Position numbers and translations under genes: made by a program
NCBI RefSeq assembly: GCF_009827405.1
Contig: NZ_WTYY01000002.1
Span: 434,001 to 498,000, forward strand
DNA: 64,000 nt
Reading direction: 5' to 3'
Origin: Alteraurantiacibacter aestuarii
GTDB taxonomy: Bacteria; Pseudomonadota; Alphaproteobacteria; Sphingomonadales; Sphingomonadaceae
The notes under the pieces: generated by a model
What the model saw: the letters and a program-made list of their open reading frames with translations, nothing else
Told to the model about the DNA's origin: nothing
Databases searched by the model: none
Shown: positions 51,483-60,025 of the stretch, piece after piece
Numbering within the stretch: position 1 is the stretch's first letter
How the letters are laid out: the number at the start of each line of letters is the position of its first letter

Positions 51483-53965
51483 GCGTTCTCCATCGAAAGC
51501 GGGCGCACCTGTGCCAGGTGGCTGTGCAAATCCTTGCGATCGCCCGCGGCGCGCTGCGCCCAGGGATCATCCTGCGAAAACTGTTGCGAAAAGCGGAAGC
51601 GCGCGGCCAGCCTGCCGATGGTTTCGGGATCATCGAACAGCTGCGCCTTGATCCAGTCCAGCCCCTTGCGTTCCAGCCACGGGGCGGTGCGTTCCAGATA
51701 ATGCGCATCTTCGCGGTACAGCTGGATGAAGGCGGCGCAGTGCTCCATCGCCTGCGCTTCTGTCTCCACCTTGCACAGGAAGTCCGTGGCGCGGACCTTG
51801 ATCCCGCCATTGCCGCCGATGTGCAGTTCATAGCCGCTGTCCACGCAGACGATGCCGAAGTCCTTGATCGTCGCTTCTGCACAATTGCGCGGGCATCCGC
51901 TGACAGCGATCTTGAACTTGTGCGGCATCCAGCTGCCCCAGGTCATGTGCTCTATCTTCACGCCCAGCCCGGTGGAATCCTGCGTGCCGAAGCGGCACCA
52001 TTCGCTGCCGACGCAGGTTTTCACCGTGCGCAGCGCCTTGCCGTATGCATGGCCAGAGACCATCCCGGCAGCGTTCAGATCGGCCCACACGGCGGGCAGA
52101 TCCTCCTTCTTGATGCCGAAGATATCCAGCCGCTGGCCGCCGGTCACCTTGACCATGGGCGCATCATACTTCTCCACCACATCGGCGATGGCGCGCAGTT
52201 CGCGCGGATTGGTCAGCCCGCCCCACATGCGCGGGACAACCGAGTATGTGCCGTCCTTCTGGATATTGGCGTGCATGCGTTCGTTGACGAAACGGCTCTT
52301 CTGATCGTCAACATATTGGCCCGGCCATGCGCACAGCAGATAGTAATTGAGCGCGGGACGGCAGGAGGAACAGCCATCGGGCGTGGTCCAGTGCAATTCC
52401 TGCATCACTTCGGGAATCTCGCGCAGGCCCTTTTCCACGATCAGGCGGCGAACATCGTCATGGGTGAAGCTGGTGCATTTGCACATGGTGGAGGGGCCGG
52501 TTTCCACCTCACCCCCCAGAGTCAGCGACAGCAGGCTTTCCACCAGCCCGGTGCAGGACCCGCAGCTGGCCGAAGCCTTGCAGGTGGACCTGACCGCATC
52601 GAGGCTGTGCGCGCCCTTGGTGATGCACTGGACGACCTTGCCCTTTGAAACGCCGTTGCACCCGCAGATTTCTGCGTCGTCCGAAAGGGCAGCAACGGCG
52701 GCATTAGGGTCCGCAAGGGCACCCCCGCTGGCGAAGGCCTGACCGAAGATCAGCCCCTCACGAATGTCCGAGACATCCTCCTCCTTTCGCAGGAGGTCGA
52801 AATACCAGTTTCCATCGGCGGTATCGCCATAGAGGACCGCGCCGATGATCCTGTCATCCTTCAGCACCAGCCGCTTGTAAACGCCGCGCGCGGCATCGCG
52901 CATGACGATGTCCTCGCACTCGTCCCCGCCGGAGAAATCGCCAGCGGAAAACAGGTCGATTCCGGAAACCTTAAGCTTGGTTGAGGTGACTGATCCCTCA
53001 TAGCCGCTGGGCGCATCGGTCAGATGATCGGCCAGTGCCCGGCACATGTCCCACAGCGGCGCGACCAGACCATAGCACAGGCCGCGATGCTGCACGCATT
53101 CGCCCACCGCCAGAATGTCCGGGTCCGACGTGACCATGTGGTCATCCACCATGATGCCACGCTCGCAATCGAGCCCGGCCTGCCGCGCCAGCGTGGTGGA
53201 TGGCTTGATCCCGGCGGCCATCACCACAATGTCCGCCTTGACCCTGGTGCCGTCCTCCAGCTCGATCCCCGCCACCCGTCCTTCCACGGCGTGGATCACC
53301 CCGGTGTTGGCGCCGGTCAGGATGGTCTGGCCCCGGCTTTCCAGTTCCTGTCGCAGCAACCAGCCCGCCGCTTCATCCAGCTGGCGTTCCATCAGCGTGG
53401 GCATCAGGTGAACGACAGTGACCTTCATGCCGCGGAGTGAGAGGCCATGCGCAGCCTCCAGTCCCAGCAGGCCACCGCCGATCACCACCGCATCACCGCC
53501 GGTTTCGGCGGCAGCGAGCATCTTGTCGACATCGTCCAGATCGCGGAAAGTCACGACACCGGGCAGGTCATTGCCGGGAATGGGAATGATGAACGGATCG
53601 GAACCGGTCGCGATCAGCAGCTTGTCATACGGCTCCACCCGCCCCGATGCGCTGACAATCGTGCGGGTTTTCCGGTCGATGCCGGCAACCGGATCGCCGC
53701 CCACCAGCGTGATGCCATTGTCATCGTACCAGTCCTGCCCGTTGATGACGATCTCATCGAAGGTCTTCTCTCCGGCGAGGACGGGAGAGAGCATGATGCG
53801 GTTGTAATTGACCCGCGGCTCGGCCCCGAAAATGGTCACGGCATAGCGACCGGGATCGCGTTCGAGGATTTCCTCCACCGCCCGGCACCCGGCCATGCCG
53901 TTGCCGATCACGACCAGCCGCTCTTTCACTTTGGGAGGCCCTGCAAAGCCGCTTTGCGCATTCAT
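51479..53965 (-). CDS. nirB: Assimilatory nitrite reductase, large subunit
   Basis: An 828-residue NADH-dependent nitrite reductase (nitrite to ammonium). FAD domain (VVIGNGMAGCRAVEEIL, VVIGGGLLGLEAAHGLSLRGMKVTVVHL), BFD-like 2Fe-2S domains (CGCNGVSKGKVVQCI, CKASASCGSC) and the siroheme/4Fe-4S site with CVGSEWC and GCPRNC near the C-terminus. ATG 53965 is preceded by AGGAGA; a longer frame to 54010 runs into the leader. A 250-bp leader with an intrinsic terminator precedes it. First gene after the porin in transcription direction. Confidence 0.94.
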   Translation of the reverse strand: MNAQSGFAGPPKVKERLVVIGNGMAGCRAVEEILERDPGRYAVTIFGAEPRVNYNRIMLSPVLAGEKTFDEIVINGQDWYDDNGITLVGGDPVAGIDRKTRTIVSASGRVEPYDKLLIATGSDPFIIPIPGNDLPGVVTFRDLDDVDKMLAAAETGGDAVVIGGGLLGLEAAHGLSLRGMKVTVVHLMPTLMERQLDEAAGWLLRQELESRGQTILTGANTGVIHAVEGRVAGIELEDGTRVKADIVVMAAGIKPSTTLARQAGLDCERGIMVDDHMVTSDPDILAVGECVQHRGLCYGLVAPLWDMCRALADHLTDAPSGYEGSVTSTKLKVSGIDLFSAGDFSGGDECEDIVMRDAARGVYKRLVLKDDRIIGAVLYGDTADGNWYFDLLRKEEDVSDIREGLIFGQAFASGGALADPNAAVAALSDDAEICGCNGVSKGKVVQCITKGAHSLDAVRSTCKASASCGSCTGLVESLLSLTLGGEVETGPSTMCKCTSFTHDDVRRLIVEKGLREIPEVMQELHWTTPDGCSSCRPALNYYLLCAWPGQYVDDQKSRFVNERMHANIQKDGTYSVVPRMWGGLTNPRELRAIADVVEKYDAPMVKVTGGQRLDIFGIKKEDLPAVWADLNAAGMVSGHAYGKALRTVKTCVGSEWCRFGTQDSTGLGVKIEHMTWGSWMPHKFKIAVSGCPRNCAEATIKDFGIVCVDSGYELHIGGNGGIKVRATDFLCKVETEAQAMEHCAAFIQLYREDAHYLERTAPWLERKGLDWIKAQLFDDPETIGRLAARFRFSQQFSQDDPWAQRAAGDRKDLHSHLAQVRPLSMENA

Positions 53966-54008
53966 GTCCTGTCTCCTGACCCGGTTTTCCCGGGCCGAAA
54001 GCGCACGC

Positions 54009-54054
54009 AAAAAAGCCGCCTTGTCTCACCCCCTTCAGGGTTCAACAGGCGGCT
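54009..54054 (-). terminator. Attenuator in the nirB leader
   Basis: On the minus strand AGCCGCCT (54054-54047) pairs with AGGCGGCT (54021-54014), and a small inner hairpin (AACCC/GGGGT) lies in the loop; six T follow. It sits about 45 bp before the nirB ATG, inside the leader, so it would stop transcription unless bypassed. The preceding leader bases contain TGCGTGGCA, also present in the nrtA leader. Expected control: antitermination by NasT. Confidence 0.75.
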
Positions 54055-54171
54055 CCACTGCCACGCATCTAGATTGGCGGGTTTCGACTCCAGGCAGTCC
54101 GACACTGGACCACGCGATTCCCGTACTTCGCTTTGCTACACTATCGAGGTGGGAAGCGACAAGCAAATATA

Positions 54172-54184
54172 TTGCACCGCAACA
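54172..54184. promoter_or_regulatory. Shared nitrate-regulon motif, nirB copy
   Basis: The sequence TTGCACCGCAACA lies 207 bp before the nirB ATG and 118 bp before its attenuator. Versions occur before nrtA (60002-60014) and nasT (61828-61840). The core has the dyad TTGC-3-GCAA and also TTG-8-CAA spacing. It is probably the binding site of an activator near the leader promoter; the protein (NtrC half-site TGCACC or a CRP/FNR-type factor) is not settled. Confidence 0.55.
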
Positions 54185-54214
54185 ATCGGCCTGTCGCTTC
54201 CCCGGCACGAACCA

Positions 54215-55426
54215 TCAAAAACCGAATTCGGCCTGCAGCCACAGCTTCTGCGTATCGACGGAAAAGCCGCTGGAATTGTAATTGGCATATTTCAGCAACA
54301 TGCCCACGCCCGCCAGGCGGAAGCCGAGCGAGGCATCCCATTCGCTGCCATAACTGACGCTGCCGAAATCGCTTTCGAACTTGTGATAGGCGACCGCTGC
54401 GTTGACATTGCCGATGCCCGGCAGGGCGAACTGGCGCGCGATGCTGGCATTATAGTCGCGCACGCCCGCCGCCGGGGTGGTCAGGAAGATATCCGCCCAG
54501 CCCTGAAAGGCATGCAGCGTGGCCAAGGGCGTCTGGAAGGCTGCCACGCCGCCGTCGCTGCCCAGCTCCTCATAATTGGCTGACAGGTTGAAACCGGCAA
54601 CGCCCACACCGGCGGTCACGCTGATGAAATCGGCGGTATAGTTGGCCGGGTTCAGATCAGCATCGCTCTGCGTGGCATAGGTGGCTGACAGGGTCACATT
54701 GGTGCTGCCCAGCGGAATGGCAGTGCTGGCGGTCAGGCCGAACGTCTCGCTGGAGAAGGCCGCGCGCGTGTCAAATTCCAGGATATAGGCAAAGGCGGTA
54801 ACATCCACCGCCTCAAGATCGAGACCGGCATTGAGCAGGAACATGTCACCGTCGAAATGCTCGTTGGGGCTATCCACGCCAAAAATCGTGCGGTTGGACG
54901 TGGCATAGACGCCATCGAAGTTGACCACGCCAAGCTTGGCCTGCGCGCGGACGGCATCGAAGGTCTGTTCATTCTGCCGCCAGCCGACATTGCCGACAAA
55001 ACGGGCATTGCCCATGATGATCCGCTGACGGCCCAGCGTGATGCCGCTGCCGTCCTTCATATAGGAGATCTGCGCCCGGTTGAGTTCCAGATTGTCAGGA
55101 TCGGCAACCACGGAGAACGGCTCCACCCCGTTACCGGGCAGTGTATCGTTGAAATCATCGACCAGCGCAGTGGTGCCTTCGCCTTCCACCAGCATCTGGA
55201 TGCCCCACGCACTGAAGGTGGCACCAACGCGGGCGCGCACGGTCAGCGCATCGGCATTGCCCAGCGCATTGTCCTGATCGACCGTTTCATAGCGGACGCG
55301 CGCATTGGCGGTGATGTCCATCACCAGATCATCGCCCAGCGGGATCGGATCGCCCACGCCGGCCATTGCGGGCGTGGAGATGGAAAGAACCGAAATGGCA
55401 GCGAGCAGACAAGATTTCTTCAGCAT
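54215..55426 (-). CDS. Alginate-export-type outer membrane porin
   Basis: A 403-residue outer membrane protein: signal peptide (LLAAISVLSISTPAMA), then alternating beta-strand text with the alginate_exp-like pattern ARVRYETVDQDNALGNADALTVRARVGATFSAWGIQMLVEGEGT and an aromatic C-terminus LWLQAEFGF. It lies between nrtCD and nirB on the same strand. Porins of this family accompany nitrate/nitrite uptake operons in several alphaproteobacteria; here it probably lets nitrate cross the outer membrane. Substrate is inferred from context. Confidence 0.75.
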   Translation of the reverse strand: MLKKSCLLAAISVLSISTPAMAGVGDPIPLGDDLVMDITANARVRYETVDQDNALGNADALTVRARVGATFSAWGIQMLVEGEGTTALVDDFNDTLPGNGVEPFSVVADPDNLELNRAQISYMKDGSGITLGRQRIIMGNARFVGNVGWRQNEQTFDAVRAQAKLGVVNFDGVYATSNRTIFGVDSPNEHFDGDMFLLNAGLDLEAVDVTAFAYILEFDTRAAFSSETFGLTASTAIPLGSTNVTLSATYATQSDADLNPANYTADFISVTAGVGVAGFNLSANYEELGSDGGVAAFQTPLATLHAFQGWADIFLTTPAAGVRDYNASIARQFALPGIGNVNAAVAYHKFESDFGSVSYGSEWDASLGFRLAGVGMLLKYANYNSSGFSVDTQKLWLQAEFGF

Positions 55427-55582
55427 TGGAGCACCTCCCTGAGCGGACCGACATGGTCCACCATCCAGAATTGGAATGAGAGGCGAGCGCCATTGCCCGC
55501 CTTGTGCCGGCTCGGGCCGGCGATGTGGTTCAGTTCGCGGGGTGTGGCGCCCTTGCCATCCCCGGCCTCTCCCGAGGGACTA

Positions 55583-57286
55583 TCAGGCTACCTTTGCGGT
55601 TGGCCCGTGATCATATTCGGCAAGGAAGTGCAGCACTTCCTGCCGGTACTTGTAGAATTTGGGATGTTCGAGCAGTTCGCGGCGATGGCGCGGGCGCGGC
55701 AGATCAACCTCCAGCACCTTGCCGATGGTGGCGCGCGGCCCATTGGTCATCATCACCACCCGGTCCGCCAGCAGGATCGCCTCATCCACATCATGGGTGA
55801 CCATGATCGCGGTCACCTTGGTGCGGTTCCATGTTTCCACCAGCACGTCCTGCAAGTCCCAGCGGGTCAGGCTGTCGAGCATGCCGAACGGTTCATCCAG
55901 CAACAGCAGGCGCGGCGAGAGGGCGAAGGCGCGGGCAATGCCGACGCGCTGGCGCATGCCGTTGGACATTTCCGCCGCCATCTTGTCCTTCGCATCGCCC
56001 AGACCGACACGGTCGAGGTAATAGTCGACGATATCGCGGCGTTCCGACCGGGAGGCATGCGGATAGACCCGCTCCACCCCCAGCGCGACATTCTGGCGCG
56101 CGGTGAGCCATGGCATCAGGCTGGGCGACTGGAACACCACCGCCTTGTCCGGCCCGGCGGCGGTAATCTCGCGATTTTCGAGCACGATGCCACCGCCTGA
56201 AATCTCGTTCAGGCCGGCAGCCATCGTCAGCACGGTGGACTTGCCGCAACCCGAATGGCCGATGAGCGAGATGAATTCCCCCTTGTTCATCAGCAGGTTG
56301 AAGTCCTCCACTACCTTGAGCGGGCCCTTCGGCGTGGGATAGACCTTGTCCAGCTTGAAGAATTCCAGAAAACGCGTGGTCACCGGGCTTTGCGCCGCAT
56401 CGCGGTACGCTTGCGGCGGCGGGGCCAGGTCCAGCGGTGTGACGTTGGGCAGGTCCACCGCGCTTTCGCCCACCGTGCCGGACTCATCATTGAGCGATCC
56501 GAGATAGGAGACGATTTCCTTGCGCAGCCGCTGATAGCCGGGATCGTCGTTCACCGCCTCACGGTCACGCGGACGGGCAACGTCCACCTCCCAGATTCCG
56601 CCAATCCGTGCCGCGGGTGAAGGGGTCAACACCGCGACACGGTCGGCCAGAAGGAGCGCTTCGTCCACGTCATTGGTGACGAGAAGAATGGTGCGACCCT
56701 CCTCCTTGCGGATCCGTTCGATCTCATCCTGCAATTTGGCGCGGGTCAGCGCATCGAGCGCGGACAGCGGCTCATCCAGCAGCAGGATTTCCGGCTCCAT
56801 CGCCAGCGCACGCGCCACCGCAACACGCTGGCGCATGCCGCCGGAAAGCTGCGCCGGCTTGCGGTCCATCGCATGGCCAAGCCCGACCAGTTCGACCTTC
56901 TGCTTCACCAGCGCGGCGCGCTCTGCCGCAGACTTGTCCTTGTGCACCGCGTCCACCGCCAGCGCGACATTGGCCTGCACCGAAAGCCACGGGAACAGCG
57001 AGTAGGACTGGAACACCAGCCCGCGATCCTTGCTCGGCCCGTCAATCGGCTTGCCGCGCAGCAGGATCTCGCCGCCATCGGGTTCAACAAGGCCAGCCAC
57101 GGAATTGATCAGCGTGGTCTTGCCCGCGCCGGAAAACCCCAGGATGGCCACGAACTCGCCTTCGGCAATATCGAGGTCGATCCCGCCAAGGACATGGCTC
57201 GTTTCGCCCGATTGACCGGCGTAGCTTTTGGTGACGCCTTTGAGCGAGAGGATCGGCATGGCGCTGTTGTGGCTGGTCATGGTCAT
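55583..57286 (-). CDS. Nitrate ABC transporter, fused double ATPase (NrtD-NrtC type)
   Basis: A 567-residue protein with two ABC ATPase domains. First: GFSGAGKTTL (Walker A, near residue 42), LSGGMRQRVAVARALAMEPEILLLDEPLSALD (signature and Walker B). Second, from about 285: GHSGCGKSTVL, SNGMRQRVGIARAFALSPRLLLLDEPFGMLD. The linker carries AAPPPQAYRDAAQ-type text. In most bacteria NrtC/NrtD are separate (in cyanobacteria NrtC carries an NrtA-like domain), so one chain with two ATPases is a compact variant. ATG 57286 overlaps the permease stop (ATGA). Powers nitrate/nitrite import. Confidence 0.88.
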   Translation of the reverse strand: MTMTSHNSAMPILSLKGVTKSYAGQSGETSHVLGGIDLDIAEGEFVAILGFSGAGKTTLINSVAGLVEPDGGEILLRGKPIDGPSKDRGLVFQSYSLFPWLSVQANVALAVDAVHKDKSAAERAALVKQKVELVGLGHAMDRKPAQLSGGMRQRVAVARALAMEPEILLLDEPLSALDALTRAKLQDEIERIRKEEGRTILLVTNDVDEALLLADRVAVLTPSPAARIGGIWEVDVARPRDREAVNDDPGYQRLRKEIVSYLGSLNDESGTVGESAVDLPNVTPLDLAPPPQAYRDAAQSPVTTRFLEFFKLDKVYPTPKGPLKVVEDFNLLMNKGEFISLIGHSGCGKSTVLTMAAGLNEISGGGIVLENREITAAGPDKAVVFQSPSLMPWLTARQNVALGVERVYPHASRSERRDIVDYYLDRVGLGDAKDKMAAEMSNGMRQRVGIARAFALSPRLLLLDEPFGMLDSLTRWDLQDVLVETWNRTKVTAIMVTHDVDEAILLADRVVMMTNGPRATIGKVLEVDLPRPRHRRELLEHPKFYKYRQEVLHFLAEYDHGPTAKVA

Positions 57287-58347
57287 ATCGTCCGGTTCCT
57301 GGAGACAAGCGCTTCCAGCCACATCATGATCCGGTCCAGACCGAAGCCGATGAAGCCGATGACAACGACGGCGAACATGATCCGCGCAAGCGACTGGCTG
57401 GAGCCGTTCTGGAATTCATCCCACACGAATTTGCCCAGGCCCGGGTTCTGCGCCAGCATCTCTGCTGCGATCAGCACCATCCAGCCGACGCCCAGCGACA
57501 GGCGCATGCCGGTAAAGATGTACGGCAGCGATGCGGGCAGCACGAGGCGGGTCAGCTTGGCAAACCAGCCCAGCTTGAGCACGCGGCCAACGTTGAGCAG
57601 GTCCTTGTCTATGCTGCTGGTGCCCACCGCCGTATTGATCAGCGTTGGCCACAGCGAACACAGCATCACCACCAGAGCCGAGATGATGAAGGCCTTGGCC
57701 AGGATCGGATCGGCGCTGGTGACCAGTGCCGAGATGACCATGGTCACGATCGGCAGCCATGCCAGCGGGCTGACCGGCTTCATGATCTGCACCAGCGGAT
57801 TGATGGCCGAATTGACCAGCGGCGAAAGTCCGCAAATCAGGCCGATGGGCACAGCCACCAGCGTTGCCAGCACAAATCCCAGCGCCACCGTGGCGAGCGA
57901 GGTGATGATCTGGTCCACGAAGGTGGGCGGGCCTGAATATTCGAAATCGGTCACCCGCCCCGGCTCTCCCGCAGCGATATAGGCAGCGTTGCGCGCTTCC
58001 TGATCGGCGTAGAACGCGGACTCCAGTTCCTTCGCTGCGCTCCATTCATCGAACAGGGACACGCCCTGCTCGGCCACTTCCACCGGCCCCGGCAAGGCGC
58101 CCAGCGAAGTGTCCACCTGCGGGGCGAGCACGGCCCACATGGCCAGGAACAGCACGATGCCGATGAAGGGGGCCAGCAGCTGTCCGGCGATTTGTCGGCC
58201 CTTCCCGCCCAACAATGGAGCCGTGGATGGGGCCGTGGATTGGGATGTGGATTTTGCCTCCGGTGCCACATCATCGGCAGCCCGGTTCTGACTGGGTGCA
58301 GGAGCCGGGTCACCGGTCTGGCGCATTTCATCGAAAGCGGTAGCCAT
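57283..58347 (-). CDS. nrtB: Nitrate ABC transporter permease
   Basis: A 354-residue permease with membrane segments near LLAPFIGIVLFLAMWAVLAP and SLATVALGFVLATLVAVPIGLICGL, and the EAA-like coupling loop near LLNVGRVLKLGWFAKLTRLVLPASLPYIFTGMRLSLGVGW. The N-terminal 45 residues before the first segment are Ala/Ser/Thr/Pro-rich. ATG 58347 has AAAGGAA upstream; ATG 58368 would add seven residues. Partners: NrtA (58377-59801) and the fused ATPase. Confidence 0.88.
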   Translation of the reverse strand: MATAFDEMRQTGDPAPAPSQNRAADDVAPEAKSTSQSTAPSTAPLLGGKGRQIAGQLLAPFIGIVLFLAMWAVLAPQVDTSLGALPGPVEVAEQGVSLFDEWSAAKELESAFYADQEARNAAYIAAGEPGRVTDFEYSGPPTFVDQIITSLATVALGFVLATLVAVPIGLICGLSPLVNSAINPLVQIMKPVSPLAWLPIVTMVISALVTSADPILAKAFIISALVVMLCSLWPTLINTAVGTSSIDKDLLNVGRVLKLGWFAKLTRLVLPASLPYIFTGMRLSLGVGWMVLIAAEMLAQNPGLGKFVWDEFQNGSSQSLARIMFAVVVIGFIGFGLDRIMMWLEALVSRNRTI

Positions 58348-58376
58348 TGCTGAATTTCCTTTGTTCATGATCCCGA

Positions 58377-59801
58377 TCAGGTTCCTGAAACGCCCGATGC
58401 CGTCACGCGCTGCCCCTGCTGCAAGCCGATCTTGAAGCTGGACAGATACTGGTTGGGAGTGCGGCCATTATAGGTGAGGCCATCGATGAAGCCGGTTTGC
58501 GGACCGCGGAAGCCATCGGTTTCCGGCACGTCATCCGCCTCGATCTCGCCGCGTTCGACAAGCTGGTTGGCGGCTGCAAGGTACAGGTCCGGGCGATAGA
58601 CGGCGCGGGCCGTGTTGAAATACCAGTCATCGCTCTTGTCTTCGGCGATCTGGCCCCAGCGGCGCATCTGGGTAAGGTACCAGACGGCATCCGAATAGTA
58701 GGGATAGCCGGCATATTTATCGAAGAAGATGTTGAAGCCTTCTGCCGGGCGGGTGTCCCCCTGTTCGAAGGTGAACACGCCGGTCATGCTGGCAGCGATA
58801 ACCTCTGCATCGGCGCCCACGTAGTTGGAGCGTGAGAGGATCTCCACCGCTTCGGCGCGGTTGGCGCCATTGTCTTCATCGAGCCATTCCTGAGCGCGGA
58901 TGATGGCGCGCAGCATGGCGGCAGTGGTGGCCGGATATTTCTCTGCAAAATCCTTGCGCAGGCCAAAGACCTTCTCGGGATTGTCGTTCCAGATCTCGTC
59001 ATCGGTGATCACCGGCACGCCGATGTTCATGAACACCGCCTGCTGGTTCCACGGCTCACCCACGCAATAGCCCTCGATCGTGCCTGCCTCCATCGTGGCG
59101 GGCATCTGCGGCGGCGGGGTAACGGACAGCTGGACATCGGCGCCAACCGTTCCGGCCACGTCGCCATCGGTGTAGAAACCGGGGTTCAGGCCGCCGGCAG
59201 CCAGCCAGTAGCGCAATTCGTAATTATGCGTGCTGACCGGGAAGACCATGCCCATGTTGAAGGTCTTGCCCTCGGCTTCGAACGCATCGACCACCGGGCG
59301 CAGGTAGGATGCCGAGATCGGATGGATCGGGCGGCCGTTTTCCTCGGGCAGATCGTCACGGATCATCTGCCACACGCGGTTGGACAGGGTGATGGCATTG
59401 CCGTTCAGATCCATGCTCAACGGGGCGATCAGATCGGCCTGCGTGCCATAGCCGATGGTGGCGGCAATCGGCTGACCGGCCAGCATGTGCGCCCCGTCCA
59501 GCTGTCCGCCGATCACACCATCCAGCAGCACTTTCCAGTTCGCCTGCGGCACCAGGCTGACGTTCAGCCCCTCATCGGCGAAAAAGCCCTTTTCCTGCGC
59601 GATGGCCAGCGGCGCCATGTCGGTCAGCTTGATGAAGCCGAGCGTCAGATTGGGTTTTTCGATGGCACCATCCAGGTTGGCGGCGGCCACGGTCTCACCC
59701 GCTTCGTCGCTTGAACCACAGCCAGCAAGAGCCAGGCTGGCCACGCCGGCCATGGCTGCCATTGTCAGGCGTTTGGTAAATCCCCGTCGCGAAATGCTCA
59801 T
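58377..59801 (-). CDS. nrtA: Nitrate ABC transporter substrate-binding lipoprotein
   Basis: A 474-residue NrtA-type binding protein. Twin-arginine-type start (SISRRGFTKRL) with a lipobox LALAGC, then the nitrate-binding scaffold: LGFIKLTDMAPLAIAQEKGFFADEGL, DGAHMLAGQPIAATIGYGTQ, GYCVGEPWNQQAVF (anion-binding loop) and MRRWGQIAEDKSDDWYFNTARAVYRPDLYL near the end. It is related to NasS at 60026-61237. ATG 59801 is preceded by a leader of about 200 bp holding an attenuator. Confidence 0.9.
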   Translation of the reverse strand: MSISRRGFTKRLTMAAMAGVASLALAGCGSSDEAGETVAAANLDGAIEKPNLTLGFIKLTDMAPLAIAQEKGFFADEGLNVSLVPQANWKVLLDGVIGGQLDGAHMLAGQPIAATIGYGTQADLIAPLSMDLNGNAITLSNRVWQMIRDDLPEENGRPIHPISASYLRPVVDAFEAEGKTFNMGMVFPVSTHNYELRYWLAAGGLNPGFYTDGDVAGTVGADVQLSVTPPPQMPATMEAGTIEGYCVGEPWNQQAVFMNIGVPVITDDEIWNDNPEKVFGLRKDFAEKYPATTAAMLRAIIRAQEWLDEDNGANRAEAVEILSRSNYVGADAEVIAASMTGVFTFEQGDTRPAEGFNIFFDKYAGYPYYSDAVWYLTQMRRWGQIAEDKSDDWYFNTARAVYRPDLYLAAANQLVERGEIEADDVPETDGFRGPQTGFIDGLTYNGRTPNQYLSSFKIGLQQGQRVTASGVSGT

Positions 59802-59833
59802 CCTTGCCACCTTCTCAAATCAGCGCAGAACGC

Positions 59834-59883
59834 AAAAAAACCGCCTCGACTTGGCCCCGGAATGGGAACCAGTTCGGGCGGCT
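59834..59883 (-). terminator. Attenuator in the nrtA leader
   Basis: On the minus strand AGCCGCCCGA pairs with TCGAGGCGG and seven T follow, 33 bp before the nrtA ATG. The same TGCGTGGCA element as in the nirB leader precedes it, and the nirB and nrtA terminators share CCGCC/GGCGG arms although the loops differ. Expected to be controlled by NasT antitermination. Confidence 0.75.
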
Positions 59884-60001
59884 ACGTTGCCACGCAATGT
59901 TGAAACCGATCGAAGGTCCTTTTGGTCACCCATCGGCGGGTGCGGACGCTTCGTTCGCCAGCAGAGATATGCGATTCGGACCGATTTCGTAAAGCGATTT
60001 T

Positions 60002-60014
60002 TTGCACTGCAGCA
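60002..60014. promoter_or_regulatory. Shared nitrate-regulon motif, nrtA copy
   Basis: TTGCACTGCAGCA within the perfect inverted stretch TTTTTTG-8-CAAAAAA, 201 bp before the nrtA ATG and 119 bp before its attenuator. This is nearly the same spacing as for nirB. Confidence 0.55.
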
Positions 60015-60025
60015 AAAAAATCTGT

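Noticed and set aside
54140..54215. Sigma-54 promoter for nirB
   Set aside because: A GGCC...TTGC stretch exists, but the GG-GC spacing is nine instead of ten, and no equivalent is in the nrtA or nasT copies.
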